Shown in pieces: positions 1-11,176 of a stretch of 39,294 nt of DNA. This DNA is from Gnetum montanum. Taxonomy: Eukaryota; Streptophyta; Gnetopsida; Gnetales; Gnetaceae. A program made the position numbers and the translations under genes. The notes beneath the pieces are model-generated. The model ran no database searches, was not told the DNA's origin, and worked only from the letters and a program-made list of their open reading frames with translations. The stretch's first letter is position 1, and every line of letters begins with the position of its first letter. Where the stretch lies: the NCBI GenBank assembly GCA_015680685.1, contig MNCI01003605.1:113417-152710 (forward strand), in the 5' to 3' direction.

Positions 1-545
1 GTATTTCCATTGAATCTTACTCTATTTCTAATTTTCTTGTGGAACTATCTCTTTCTCTGGGGAAAATTAGGAGTAGATTGCGGAGTTGTGCTCAAATGTT
101 TTTGCAAAATTTTATTTGTTACAAGTAGGTATTATAAGGACCACGTAGACTAGGCAGTTGAACAAAATAGGAAATTTTCAACAACTCATAGTACTTGGCA
201 AAGTTGGTTGAATCTCTTTAAAGTAAGTCATTTGTAGTTCACACACAACGCAATTTTACATTTTACACAACCACATGCCACAAAAGCACACACACATACT
301 CACATTAACTACTAAGTTTATTTGGAGGTATGTGGGCCTTGGTGTTGCCAGAGACCAGCAGGCACCTAAATCCTGTTCGAGGACACTCATTGGCAGTCGC
401 GTCCCAAACGGTCACCAACAAAAATAAATTATTATTATGCTTTTGTAGTTTTGTATCAGGTGAGAGTGATGTCAACCTTGGGGTTCATCCAATGATATTA
501 ATGATATCTCCTAAGCCTAGATAGTGCATGTTTCAACAAATAGAG

Positions 546-563
546 TCCCTAGAAATAATGCCA
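546..563 (-). other. Decayed primer binding site (tRNA-Asp type)
   Basis: Reads TGGCATTATTTCTAGGGA on the minus strand, directly after the LTR end. It resembles the tRNA-Asp site known from Athila elements (TGGCGCCGTTGCCGGGGA). Most differences are C-to-T or G-to-A. Confidence 0.6.
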
Positions 564-564
564 A

Positions 565-1437
565 TGAGTAGTGAAGGATACCCCTACATCGAACCATACG
601 AATCATAGAGCAGTCACGTGTGATCCAATCAAATTCTATGGACTCTTTATTTTTTGGTGTAGTAGTCTTCTAGGAAGTGAATTTCACCCTAAAAATTGTT
701 TGTTATCTTCCCAATTACACTTGTGAAGTACAAAGGTATGGTTAAGTGTAATCGAGCTATATGATTTTTATCATTTTATGTTTTATGTTCTTTAGAGCTT
801 GACAAGAAAGAAAAAGTAATTTAATGACTAATTTCATTTAACTAACTAACCTATCTTTAACATGTCTTACCATAAGAATTTGGTCCCACTTTTCATACAT
901 GTCCTAAACCCACGTATCCACTACTAGGTTATCCAAGCACTATGTTACTAGGTATACCAAGCAATAATGCTATTGGGATTACCAAACGAATATGTGTTAC
1001 ACTCAAAGTGACCGTACTTATATATTTAATATATCTAGCTTATCTTTCTTAATTAGCTTAATTACTCAAAAATATTAAATAAATAAGTAAAAACATTAAA
1101 TGCATGAATAAAATAGCTAAACTATCCAGAATGCTACAAAGTTTATTAAGAAGCTCATCTTTATTGTTGTACACACTATCATGCTTAGGTACAATAATTC
1201 TTGAATAAAGATCCATACTCTCAATGACTCCTATTGCAAGCACTTAGGAAAATATTCTAACATTCGAATGAAAAAAATGCAAGATCTCTACTACTACTAT
1301 CAATCTATTTCCATAAATTTGGCTCGTGAATGTGTATCTATAGGCAAGAATAGACCCTACATCAATGGGATAATGCATCGACACATGAAACAGTGCATTG
1401 AAGGGGCCTTATTGATGTAGCCAATTACAACTCATCA
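565..1437 (-). repeat. LTR of element X (5' LTR, 873 bp)
   Basis: On the minus strand it starts TGATGAG (at 1,437) and ends CA (at 565), matching the ends of the 16,584-17,465 LTR. Shared blocks include the AATAAAGATGAG poly(A)-signal segment (1,165 back to about 1,154) and the stretch with GTCTATGGA near the 3' end. The TATA box equivalent is decayed. The CA end is followed after one base by a PBS-like sequence, so this is a 5' LTR. Confidence 0.75.
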
Positions 1438-2110
1438 ACTAATATCCTAGCCATGGTTATTCTCAAAGAAAGCAACTTTGCCATTTCATAGATGGGATCT
1501 GAACAGAAACAAGGAGAACTCTTGGGGTCTATGCCCAAGGAAGACTTTCATAACTTAGAGTTCATCAAATTCAAAGGCTTATAGAGTAGGTTTCCAAAGA
1601 AGAAGAAGAGTTGAGAAAAAGGAAAAGTGCAAAGGAATACAACTAGGATCCTTCCATTAGAAAAAGGAAAGTCTTGTTTTGTGACAATGAGGATGTGGCA
1701 CCACATCATAGTGTGATGCAATGGAAAATCTTGTTGATCTAAAAGTCTATTTTAGAAATATCAACCAAGGTAGATAAAATGTGGGGCTCTTTGAATGAAA
1801 ATTTCCAGACTACTCTAAAAATAGTAGAGGAGTCTAAGGAGCAAAATAGTAATCATGATCATAAGAAAATGAAGGAAGTTGAATGTGCCCATCAAAAGGG
1901 TAAGGTTGTTGCAATAGAGGAGGTTGTGGAGTCTAAAATAGATGGTGGTGGTGGATGTGACATCTACCAATATGAACATTCTAAGGGATGTTATCTTGTT
2001 ATGTCACACTTGCAGGAGTCTAGGGTGTATGCTCTAACTTCTAGATTGACAAGAAGGCAAGAACCTAGAAGGTTGTCTTAGCCTCAAGGAAACCTTAGGA
2101 AATTCCACTA
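1438..2110 (+). pseudogene. gag: gag remnant, copy A (Athila-like)
   Basis: The translation aligns with the gag of copy C at about 18,820-19,450. Shared phrases include LAMVI, KEDF and HLQESRVYAL. The longest open piece is 1,779-2,081 (100 codons), rich in K, E and Q, followed by a P/Q-rich tail broken by stops. The beginning is missing at the junction with element X. No CCHC zinc knuckle is visible. It would have encoded the capsid polyprotein; this copy cannot. Confidence 0.6.
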
Positions 2111-2399
2111 ATAACAAGCCTACTATTTGAGTGAAGCTCCATCACAACCTTATGAGTAGTACCATTAGTTACAACACCCATAATCATAGGGAATGCCACC
2201 AACAAGGAAATAGTCCTATTATTAGTAGCCTGATCCATATGGGTACTATGTATTATTATTTGCAGTTGATGATCCTACTTCTCTCTCATCCTTTGCATCT
2301 ACATCATTTGAGAATCCTTCAAACCAAATTTCTTCCAAAGCACATACTTTCATGTTAACCCATACAATAAATAATTGGATCAAGGCTAGCCAGCTTCTT

Positions 2400-2830
2400 A
2401 GGAAAAGTTTTAATCTTGGGAGTCCTCTTATTTACTTGAAAATCATTGGGAATGAGCCTTGCAAGGCTCTTTTGGACTCAGGTTTTTGTGTAAATTTGAT
2501 TTCTTATGAAATGTACAAAGCCTAGATCCTAACTCCACTTAAGAAGAGTAACATTCATCTTGAGTTAACAAATCAATCCATCACTATTTCCTTTGAATTG
2601 GTGAAGGACATTATGACCACCATTTATGGGTGGTCCTATCCTGATGAATTCCTAGTGATATGTGTTAATAACTACAAAGGAAACTTCCCAATCATCATGG
2701 GAAGGGCTTGGCTGAGCACCATTGATGCATGTATGAGAATCAAAGACCTCTTCTTGGAGATTTCAAAATAAATTTGTAAAGATAGAGAAGAATCATGTTC
2801 CATGCATTACAGATAGTGACACATGGTGCA
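2400..2830 (+). pseudogene. retropepsin remnant, copy A
   Basis: The frame around 2,470-2,760 contains the aspartic protease signature ALLDSG followed by VNLIS, and the conserved C-terminal motif PIIMGRAWL. Spacing fits a plant Ty3/gypsy retropepsin. It is interrupted by TAG after the block YEMYKA and again near 2,770. It aligns closely with the copy C protease, including the block VKDI-TTI-GWSYP. The family processes the Gag-Pol polyprotein. Confidence 0.7.
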
Positions 2831-3389
2831 ACTATGTGTAGAAATTATGGTTCATAAAAAGTACATTTGTTACAACATGTAGGTAGTGTGTAGGTGTGTC
2901 AAAAATTCAAAGGTGCCTATACACATAAGCCAAAAAACAAGAGGACATCTAGTAGCTAATAGCTAATCTTGATAGCAACTAATTAATATGCATGGAATCA
3001 ACTGAGAGTTTGATGAGTGCCTACATTAAATACATGGATGAGATGGAGCATATCCATCACCAACTCTCCAATAAACCTAATGACACATATTGGGGAGAGT
3101 TAGAAATCCCTAATAGCTTTAAATAGGAGCCCCTAGATCTAAAAACTCTACTAGTCAGAATGGAATATGCTTTTCTAACAAATGGCAAGCTAGTTATAAT
3201 CAATGTAACTCTTGCTCTTGATTAAAAAGAGAAGTTATTGAAGGTAATTATTAAATGACCAAAAGCCTTTTCTAGTTCATATCATGAACTAATTGAAAGT
3301 CATCCATGGATATGCTAGCACCACATCTACACAGATGCCTCCATGAAGCCAAAGAGCCAGCCATAGTGGTGGTTGAATCCCAAACAGAA

Positions 3390-4600
3390 GTAGATCATCA
3401 AAGAGGAGACTGAACAACTCATCAAGGCAAGGTTCATCTATCCCATTGTAGATAGCAATTGGGTTAGCCCACCACTTGTGATAGTGCCAAAGAAAGTTGG
3501 CAAGTAGAGGATTTCTATTGACTTGAGGATGTTGAACATGGTGACATACAAAGATTATTTTTTGTTGCCATTTTTGTATTAGGTGTTGGACACTATCTCT
3601 AGGAATTACTACAACAAATTTCTAGATGGTTATAGTGGCTATAACCAAATTTATATTACAAAAAAGGATTAGGCCAAAACCATAGTTACAAGTCCCTAAG
3701 GGAGTTTTGCATAAATAAATATGTTGTTTGGTCTATGCAATACACCTACAACCTTCCAAAACCTTTTCATGAGCATGTTTCAATAGTAGATTGGTAGTGG
3801 GTGGAAGTTATCATGGATGACTTCTCCACCTATGGGGCTACATTTGAGCAAGCCTTGAACTACCTTGAGTAAGTGCTATAAAGATTTGTGGATACTAATC
3901 TTTGAATCAATTAGCAAAAGAGCCACCTGATGGCCTAGGAGGGCATTTTCCTAGGGCATAGAATATCATAAGAGTTATCCAAGGAATTACTTTCCAATCA
4001 AAAACTTTCAAAGATGTTTGGTCATTTCTTGGTCACACTAGCTACTATGGACTTCATATAGAATTTCTCTAAGATCTTCAAACTATTGGTAGAGCTTACA
4101 AAGAAGTATGCTTTGTTTGTCTAGACTAAGGAATGTAAAATTGCATTCTAGAAACTTAAGAAAAATCTTATAGAAAGTTTAATTTTATCAGCACCTAATT
4201 GATATAGACCATTTCATATCATGATAGATGTATCAAATTATGCTTAGAAGTTGTGCTAATGTAGTTGGATGACTAGAAATATCCTTACTATATCCACTGT
4301 GTGAGTTGAAGCATTGTGGGTGCATAGCTGAATTACATCACAATAGAGAAAGAATTGATGGCAGTGGCATATGCCTTAGAGAAATTCAAGCACTATATGC
4401 TTGGGTATAAGGTGTTTATATACATATACCATGGTGCAATCTGGTTATTAATGAACAAACCAACAATAAGCCCCCATGTCATATAATGACTAGTGATCTT
4501 GTAGAAATTTGATCTCACAATGATAAATCGAAAGGAAACTAATAATGTTGTCACCAACGAATTATCTTGGCTAAGATGTGACAATAGAGAGGAGAAGAGC
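3390..4600 (+). pseudogene. pol: reverse transcriptase and RNase H remnant, copy A
   Basis: RT blocks can be read across several frames: WVSP near 3,463, the FLDGYSGYNQI-type block near 3,620-3,655, and the catalytic motif as MDDFS near 3,815, the form typical of Athila-lineage RTs. RNase H follows (about 4,200-4,600), with the C-terminal phrase that in the family reads NVV-N-LSWL. Only a single RNase H is present. Many stops (mostly TAG and TAA where copy C or the family has Gln or Trp) and indels leave no usable frame. Confidence 0.7.
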
Positions 4601-4739
4601 CCACTTTCTAATTAATTTCCAGATGAACTTCTCATTTTTGGTGTTATAAATGAACAAATATCTAATGATCCTAACTTGTATGATGACATTCTCATCTATA
4701 TTCTTACTTAGGAGATGCCACAAGAGCTAGATAATAGAA

Positions 4740-5925
4740 AGAAACAATAGTTTATTCACTAGGAAAAATGTGTAATGGAGATCAACAAACACCTTTACAA
4801 GGTATCAGTTGATGGGCCTAGTCTATTAGTGTCTCCCTAATGTTGATCAATTGCACATTCTCCAAGATGTTCACAAGGATCCATGTGGGACCACTGTGTT
4901 GGGAGACACATAGCCATTAATATCCTAAAGGTAGGTTATTATTGTCCAACACTCTTTAGGGACATTCAATAATTCATCTACACTTATAAATGTTTCCAAT
5001 GTGATGATGGGATGAGTGCTTATATGTGCTTATATGGAGGAACCTTAGTAGTGGATCCAATCATTAAAGCCCTTCAACACTAGGGCCATTAACTTCATGG
5101 GTTCCATCACATCCATGTTGAATAGGAAGGCATACATCATAGTCAATGTTGAATTTTGTACAAAAAGGGTAGAAGAAGTAGTTATCGCCAGCCATACATC
5201 TTCTACAGATGATCAATTTGTACAAAAAAATGTTGTAATTAATTTTGGGATTCCATGTGTATTAGTTTCTAATAATGGTACTCATTTTATAGGCACTAGC
5301 TTTTGATAACTCATGCAATTCTTGGGGATAGAACATAAATTAACATCTTACCATCCCCAAGTCCATAGTCAAGCTAAGGTTATGAATAGGGAGATCACTA
5401 AGATCTTAACAAGAGTAGTTAGAAAATATAGGAGAGACTAGAGTGCTAAACATAATGATGCCCTTTGGGCCTACGACTCAACTTGGAAACTCTTTATTGG
5501 CTATTCTTCCTATGATTTGTTGTATGAAAGACTACCAAATCTTCCTATTCATTATAAGATTTGTACACTTTCAACAACTTATGACCTTGATCTTGATCTT
5601 AGTCTGGCAAAGAAAAAAAGATTGATAAACCTTAATGTACTAGATGAGAATTAATTGGTGGCTCTATCCTTAACCTCAACAAGTAAAGCCATGACCTCAA
5701 AATAAGGAAGGTAAAATTTCAACTTGGAGACATGGTCTTTTATTGAAATCCTACACATGTACCACAAATAACTAAGTTCTAAATGTTGTGGGAAGGGCCT
5801 TACATAATCTATGAAACATTTTTTTCTAGGGTCATGTTAATCTACAAACTTGAAAGCACAAATAAGAAACTGCTAGTCAACACACACCAAATTAATCCAT
5901 TCCATGACTCTAAGAGAGCTAGTGA
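4740..5925 (+). pseudogene. integrase remnant with GPY module, copy A
   Basis: It begins with the block aligned to copy C (MEINKHLYKV), followed by an HHCC-type zinc-binding region. The catalytic core retains NFMGSI near 5,090 and SNNGTHF near 5,270, where the family has D-N-G (the first Asp is Asn or Ser here). A GPY/F module (LWEGPYII) lies at 5,785-5,810 and the frame ends near 6,013. Several frameshifts and stops are present. The family inserts element cDNA into the host chromosome; this copy is dead. Confidence 0.7.
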
Positions 5926-6013
5926 TGGCAACACCTCCTTGGATGGACAAGCATGCTCAATATTTCAGATCTCCTTTATCCAACTTAGTCATGGGGGAGA
6001 TGGCTATCCATGA

Positions 6014-8095
6014 TGATCAATCAAAGTGGCTCCTTAGTTTTTCATTTTTTTTGTTTTTCACAAATTTTATTTTACATCATTTTTAGTAAGTTTTATTCTT
6101 CTTGAATATTTTACAATTTATTTTATATTTTTTTTTTGGACTTATGTTTTTCATATGTTTTTTTTCTTTTCCTTTATTTCCAAAAGAACATATTGTTGTT
6201 GTAGCTACTATTGATGGTGGTTTGTACTTCATGGTTTTGATTCCTAATGCCTAGATTCTATCTTTGAATTTTGGTGTTGATAATGAAGACATGGTTTCTT
6301 TTTCATGGAATATATAGTGAATCCATGTCATCCATCCATCCACAAAACTTTATGGTGGTCCTTGTTTAGGAAATATGAGATCCCTTCATTAATGAAACTT
6401 TTAATGAACTTATGATTTTGGTAGTTTTCAAACTTGGGAAGGATTAAATTTATAGATAAGGGTGTGACTTCAAGGGGATTTGATGCTCTCTATACTTGCC
6501 TACTCTCTTAGATGCATGATCATTTTTCTATATTTCTCACCGTTCCATTGTCAACTAATAATAAGAAGCTAAAATTCTTTACATGGTCTGGTTCCCATCT
6601 AAAAACCATAAAAATATAAAATTCAAAATAACAATAATAATAATGTAAATTCAAATCACATCCCTTGGACTCAATAACAAGCTACAATAACTAGTTATGA
6701 AACTAAAAAGACATGTTACCCATGCCTAAAGGTCCCCTCTAACTAAGGCCAATCTCACTTCCTACCTTTGTTTCCTTCTCTTTTAGGAATGGTGATTATC
6801 TAGGGGAGCATTCTTGTGTCTTAAGGGGATGGACTTACCTTGATGTGAAGTCACTAGAAATGGTTGGTTTTGATCTGGACTAGGGATCAACTTTATCAGG
6901 TCATTTAACCATAAAATTCACAAGGCACTTCATGTGACAACAATTTGTAACTTCATTGCACTCTTCTCCTCAGCCAATAATGCTATTCATACCTTACCTC
7001 ACTATCAGTTTTTCATATTTTGTTCAATGTCTTAGTTTGATGTGTCAAAATTCTTAGGTAGATTCTTCCAAGATTAGGTCCTTAACATTCTATAACCATT
7101 AATTAACTATAGGACCCATAGACTCCTTGGTTTAAGGATATGTAAGGGTAAAAATGACATGAGCCTACTATGGGGAGGATCCACTTTCATTTCTCTTTGT
7201 TAGGATAGTCAAGTTCCTTATCATTAGGGATTTGTGCATTCAAATATTCCACATTCCCCATCAATTGCATCTAACTATATGCTCCTTAATGACATTTCTC
7301 CATTGTTCTCCTTATTAAAACTTCTTTTTGTTATCTATTTAGCCCTCTTCCACTATTTCATCATGTTCACAATATTTTTGGATCTCCAACAACATTCATT
7401 TTGTGCTCAAACTCCTTTATTTTATCCTTACTTTTCAGGTGAAAAATTTTGGTCATAGACCCTATCAACAAGATCCCATCTATAGAGCCAACCACATCAA
7501 CATGAACCTATTGACATGGTATAAAACCTCTATATATACTTGACCATACTTAGTGATTTCTTGAAATTTGCTCACAAATGGAGGGAGAGTTTTTACATTT
7601 TTTAGAGCCTAGAACCTTCTAGAGCCCATAACCTTCAAACCTTTGTTCAATTACCCTTGTTCTTCAATCCAAAAACTACTAGAGGTAAGCTCTATGTTGT
7701 GGGTGCTACAAACCTTAGGTCTGTGAGGAAACTTTTTTGGAATTTTTCTAACTCCCACAAAGGTTTAACTAATAAAATAACATTGAAATGATCAATTTAT
7801 GAAAGTTAAATCCTTCCAAAAAAATTTGATAACTTTTTAAATCAAATAATATCAAAATAATATTAAAATAATCAATCTAACATAGTGATAACTTAGCCAA
7901 GTGTAACTAACCAACGAGCTAAGGTACCTAAATCTTATAAGTTACACATCATATACTAATTCGTGGTTCCACTTTCATCACAAATGGCACCAATGAAAAA
8001 GCACTTGTAGGAGAGAGAACCATTCAAATCAAGGAATAAATGATCAAGGACTAGAAGGTGCCAAGAACAGCCCTAGGAGTAGGCAATAAAAACCC
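6014..8095 (+). other. Post-integrase spacer of copy A
   Basis: AT-rich, with no gene recognised. It holds a T-rich stretch (6,040-6,180), one copy of the GACATGTTACCCATGCCT motif (6,710-6,734) that recurs three times after the integrase of copy B, and the block GAGCCTACTATGGGGAG (7,161-7,177), also shared with copy B at 15,526. At about 7,490-7,545 a segment with TATATATAC resembles the U3/TATA part of the family LTR. It may be an internal promoter or an LTR fragment; the match is weak. Confidence 0.4.
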
Positions 8096-10510
8096 ATGCA
8101 ATGGGACCTCTTCAAGAGAAGCCCAAGGTGGAATCTTTCAAATAGATTCCCAAAGTAGCTACAACTAAATGATCCCACTGAGATGAGGTACCAAGGCTAA
8201 GACAAAACCTTGAGGTCACCTTGATAGAGGCCTATTTCAAGCAAATTGCATGTGAGGTTGAGAAACTTGTGCTCCAAGAGCTTAACTTTGGACCCTTCTT
8301 GGAATTTTCTCCTTCAGAAGTCAAAACTAAATTGCAAAACTCTTATATGTAGCCCATCATCACTTCTAACAAGGACTAGTACATGGAAGAGAAATATCTC
8401 TTTTGGAACAATAGGCAAGCTAATGCTGAGATCAAAATGAAGGACATATTTATGTCCTACTCAATGAAAGTAATCTCTCAGCCCTTGGGTTGCCTAAAAC
8501 TAAGGCCACTTTAGTTGAAATTTTGATATAGGTAGATCTAGGCATCAAGAAAGAATGGACATAGTAGTGCTATGGAGTGAATTGCAAGGAGTTTGGTTGG
8601 CTCATGATGGTGGAACATGCCTATTTCAAAATCATAGCCTTTCACCTCAATTTAATGGTGAGGTCCAATAAGACCATAATCTTCTTTGCCCATGCATGCA
8701 CTACTCTAAGTGAAAACTTTCCTATCCACCTTCCATAATTAATCTATCTAGAGATATAAAAACACTTCAAGGAGTACGAACATGAAAGGAATGCACTTCA
8801 CGTTCCATACCTTATCAGAAAATTATGTAAAAGGGGAGGCATAGCCCACTACACCAATGATACAATTCACTGTTCTGCAACCACTTCCTAGGTAGAGATG
8901 ATGAAAGATAAAGTGCCTATGAAAGTTGTCTAGGAAGATGAGTAGTAACCACCACCTCCACCACCCACTTATGAAATGACACCAGAGTCCCATACTACCA
9001 TTGAATGTATGTGTGAACTTTGTGAGTATCTCCTATAGTAGTAGCACTAGGCAAGAATGAGTGGTATTGATTTGTCTATGTACCGACCAACCATGAGCCA
9101 TCTTAATGAAGTGGCCCAAACCATGGGCTAGATAGAGGATGGGGTAGCAATATTTTCTACCCAATGAATGGAAGTGCCTACAAGGTTAAATCTAAGCACC
9201 CAAGAGATAATGGTATTCCTCTCACAATTGCAAAAATTCCTAGAAATCTTTGGGAATGCTACTACTTTTTAATGCATTTGGAGGAGGATGAGGGCATAAC
9301 TATCCTGGTGATGTAGCACCAAGGGTAGGAGATAGTGGCCAAAGTAATTCTTGACATAGTGAATCAAGCATTCAACATGTTTGTCACATTTTTGCTAAAT
9401 GTTTTTGCACCTAGATATGTGTAAGCATCTATAGGAACTATCAATGAAAGATTAAGTGTAGCCCAACATGAGGAATTGGTGGAAACTAGGAAACCCATTT
9501 TTGATGTCTTTGATCTCCTAGATACCATCATTGCTACTTAGTTGGAGTTGTTTGAGACAAGGGGTAAGTGCATCATTATGGAGGAATAACTTAAAACAAA
9601 CAAAGTAGAAAACCAATGCTTGGTTGTGAAATTTTCCAAACTAAGAGCCCACCTTGCTGATCCTAGAGTACTTAGCTAAGTAATTACATGAGATGAAGCA
9701 TTCCAAAAAATTCAAGCCAAACTCAAAAAGACTGAGTACACCAAGGAGTTGGGTGATCTTTGACCATTCCTTACACAATGTCATAATTTACAACATTTAG
9801 AAGGACTTGGTCTAGACTTACCAAGAGAATGTAGCTTTGATCACTGAAAATCATAGCCTGTAGAATGTTGATGTGCATAAACAACAAATGTTTGAATTCA
9901 TCCATCAACAATAGGAGTATCTTACTAGGGTGAATGCTAAACTAAGGAGGTTAACAATAGAAAATAGAAATCTCTATGTGTAGGAGGTTCATGCCTTATG
10001 CTAAAAGTCTATGATAGAAATCACCACATGGAAAAATGAAAAATCATCATAAGGACCAAGTTGTCTTGTAGAAAGAAATTAATGAGAAACACATCCGATT
10101 GGTGAAGGCAAAGGTCAACAAGATCCTCCAATAGCTCCAATAAGGTGGAAACATGTGGTAGCTCCAATAATGGGCTGAACAAATACAAAAAAGCTAAAAT
10201 TTGCATGAAGGAGCTATAGACCAAGGAAATGACTGAGTAGATGGAGCTTGCCAACCTTTCATATGCAAACCTAGCAATGCTAGTTACTAGAAGGCTATGA
10301 TTAGAATTGGAAAAGTAGTTGGCTTACTTTTTATATGAGGTAGAGTTCAAATATCACAAAGAGACTAAGCAAAAGCTTGAGCTTACAAATTTTGAACTCA
10401 ACATTCTCAAGAAGAGATTCACTAATTAGAGATCAACTACTTAGGACCTAGCCAAAAGATTGAATGACTACCAGGAGTTGAAAAATGAACTCAAAACATT
10501 TGACATCAAA
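8096..10510 (+). pseudogene. Unrecognised decayed long ORF downstream of pol (env-like position)
   Basis: One frame starting at the ATG at 8,096 reads as protein for long stretches, interrupted mainly by TAG, TAA and TGA. Later pieces continue in shifted frames to about 10,500. Visible features are a mixed charged N-terminal region, a hydrophobic or aromatic stretch (KTIIFFAHACTTL) near 8,670, a proline run (PPPPPPTYE) near 8,950, and long Lys/Glu/Gln/Leu-rich segments consistent with coiled coils at about 9,650-10,500. It lies between pol and the 3' LTR, where Athila elements carry an env-like ORF. I see no convincing signal peptide or transmembrane anchor, so 'env-like' refers to position only. 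It could also be an extra plant retroelement ORF of the PMD/transposon-protein kind. Confidence 0.4.
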
Positions 10511-10541
10511 TGAAAATAGTTCATAGCTTGGTTCATCAACA

Positions 10542-11176
10542 TGAATGAGCTATTCCCCATAATGAGCTATTCCAAGTTGACAAGATCCCATCAACATTGA
10601 CTAGAATATTTCATGTCTGCCCATAGTAGTAGTCACAGAAGTGTATGGATCTTTATTTGAGCACTAATGTACCTAAGCACCTTAGTATGAATGGAAATAA
10701 AGATGAGATTTTCTAATCAAAACTTGCAACACTTGGAATAGACTAATGTTTTTCTTATGCATTTATTATTCATGCATTTCTCTTTAATGCTTGGTAATCC
10801 TAGTAGCACCTATCACTTGGTAATCCAATGGCATTGTAATGTGTTCAAGATGTGTATGAAAAGTGGGAATTGATGCTTATGTTAGGAATAGTCAAATATT
10901 AGTTAGTTACTAGATTAATTAAAAATTTACTAATATATTTTTAGAATTTAGGTTATTAAACCATAAAACACAAAATATTAGAAATTAGATGCCTCAATTA
11001 CACTTTACCATATACTCGTACTTTACAAGTGAAACTAAGAAGACAATAATCACATCCTTGATATTCACTACCTAGACCTAGTGTACTTGGAGATCTAAAG
11101 TCTATGGAATTTGATTGGATCACTTAGTAAATGCTAGTGATTTGTATGATTGGGCATAGGGTATACTTGTTGCTCA
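10542..11176 (+). repeat. 3' LTR of copy A (shortened)
   Basis: Homologous by eye to the LTRs at 16,584-17,465 and 565-1,437. It shares the TTGACAAG-CCCAT block, TGCCCATAG, the poly(A)-signal block AATAAAGATGAG (10,696-10,707) and the GTCTATGGAATT stretch near the end. About 250 bp around the TATA box are missing. It ends in CA at 11,175-11,176 and no PBS follows. The start is uncertain by about 20 bp because AATGAGCTATTCC occurs twice (10,544 and 10,561). Confidence 0.6.

Larger units (their letters stand above)
1..1437 (-). mobile_element. Element X: 5' end of a minus-strand Athila-like LTR retrotransposon
   Basis: Reverse-complemented, this stretch reads LTR (1,437 to 565), PBS-like site (563 to 546), then untranslated leader running out of the window at base 1. 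The leader and LTR align by eye with copy C (16,584 to about 17,600) in the same order. The element therefore points left and most of it lies outside the window. Its 5' edge touches gag sequence of copy A at 1,438, which suggests insertion into that gag. The target-site duplication cannot be tested here. Confidence 0.7.
1438..11176 (+). mobile_element. Copy A: decayed Athila-like Ty3/gypsy element, 5' end lost
   Basis: In order: gag remnant, protease, RT, RNase H, integrase with GPY module, a non-coding spacer, an unrecognised ORF (8,096-10,510), and an LTR at 10,542-11,176 that is not followed by a PBS and so behaves as a 3' LTR. Every domain has in-frame stops and small indels. The 5' LTR and gag start are missing because element X lies against the gag at 1,437/1,438. 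That the extra ORF belongs to this element is inferred from position and strand. Confidence 0.65.

Noticed and set aside
330-524. Plus-strand ORF of 64 codons
   Set aside because: It lies in the leader of the minus-strand element X and has no supporting feature.
10021-10254. Minus-strand ORF of 77 codons with hydrophobic residues
   Set aside because: It is the complement of a coiled-coil-like sense pseudogene segment; the hydrophobicity is that of complemented Lys/Glu-rich codons.
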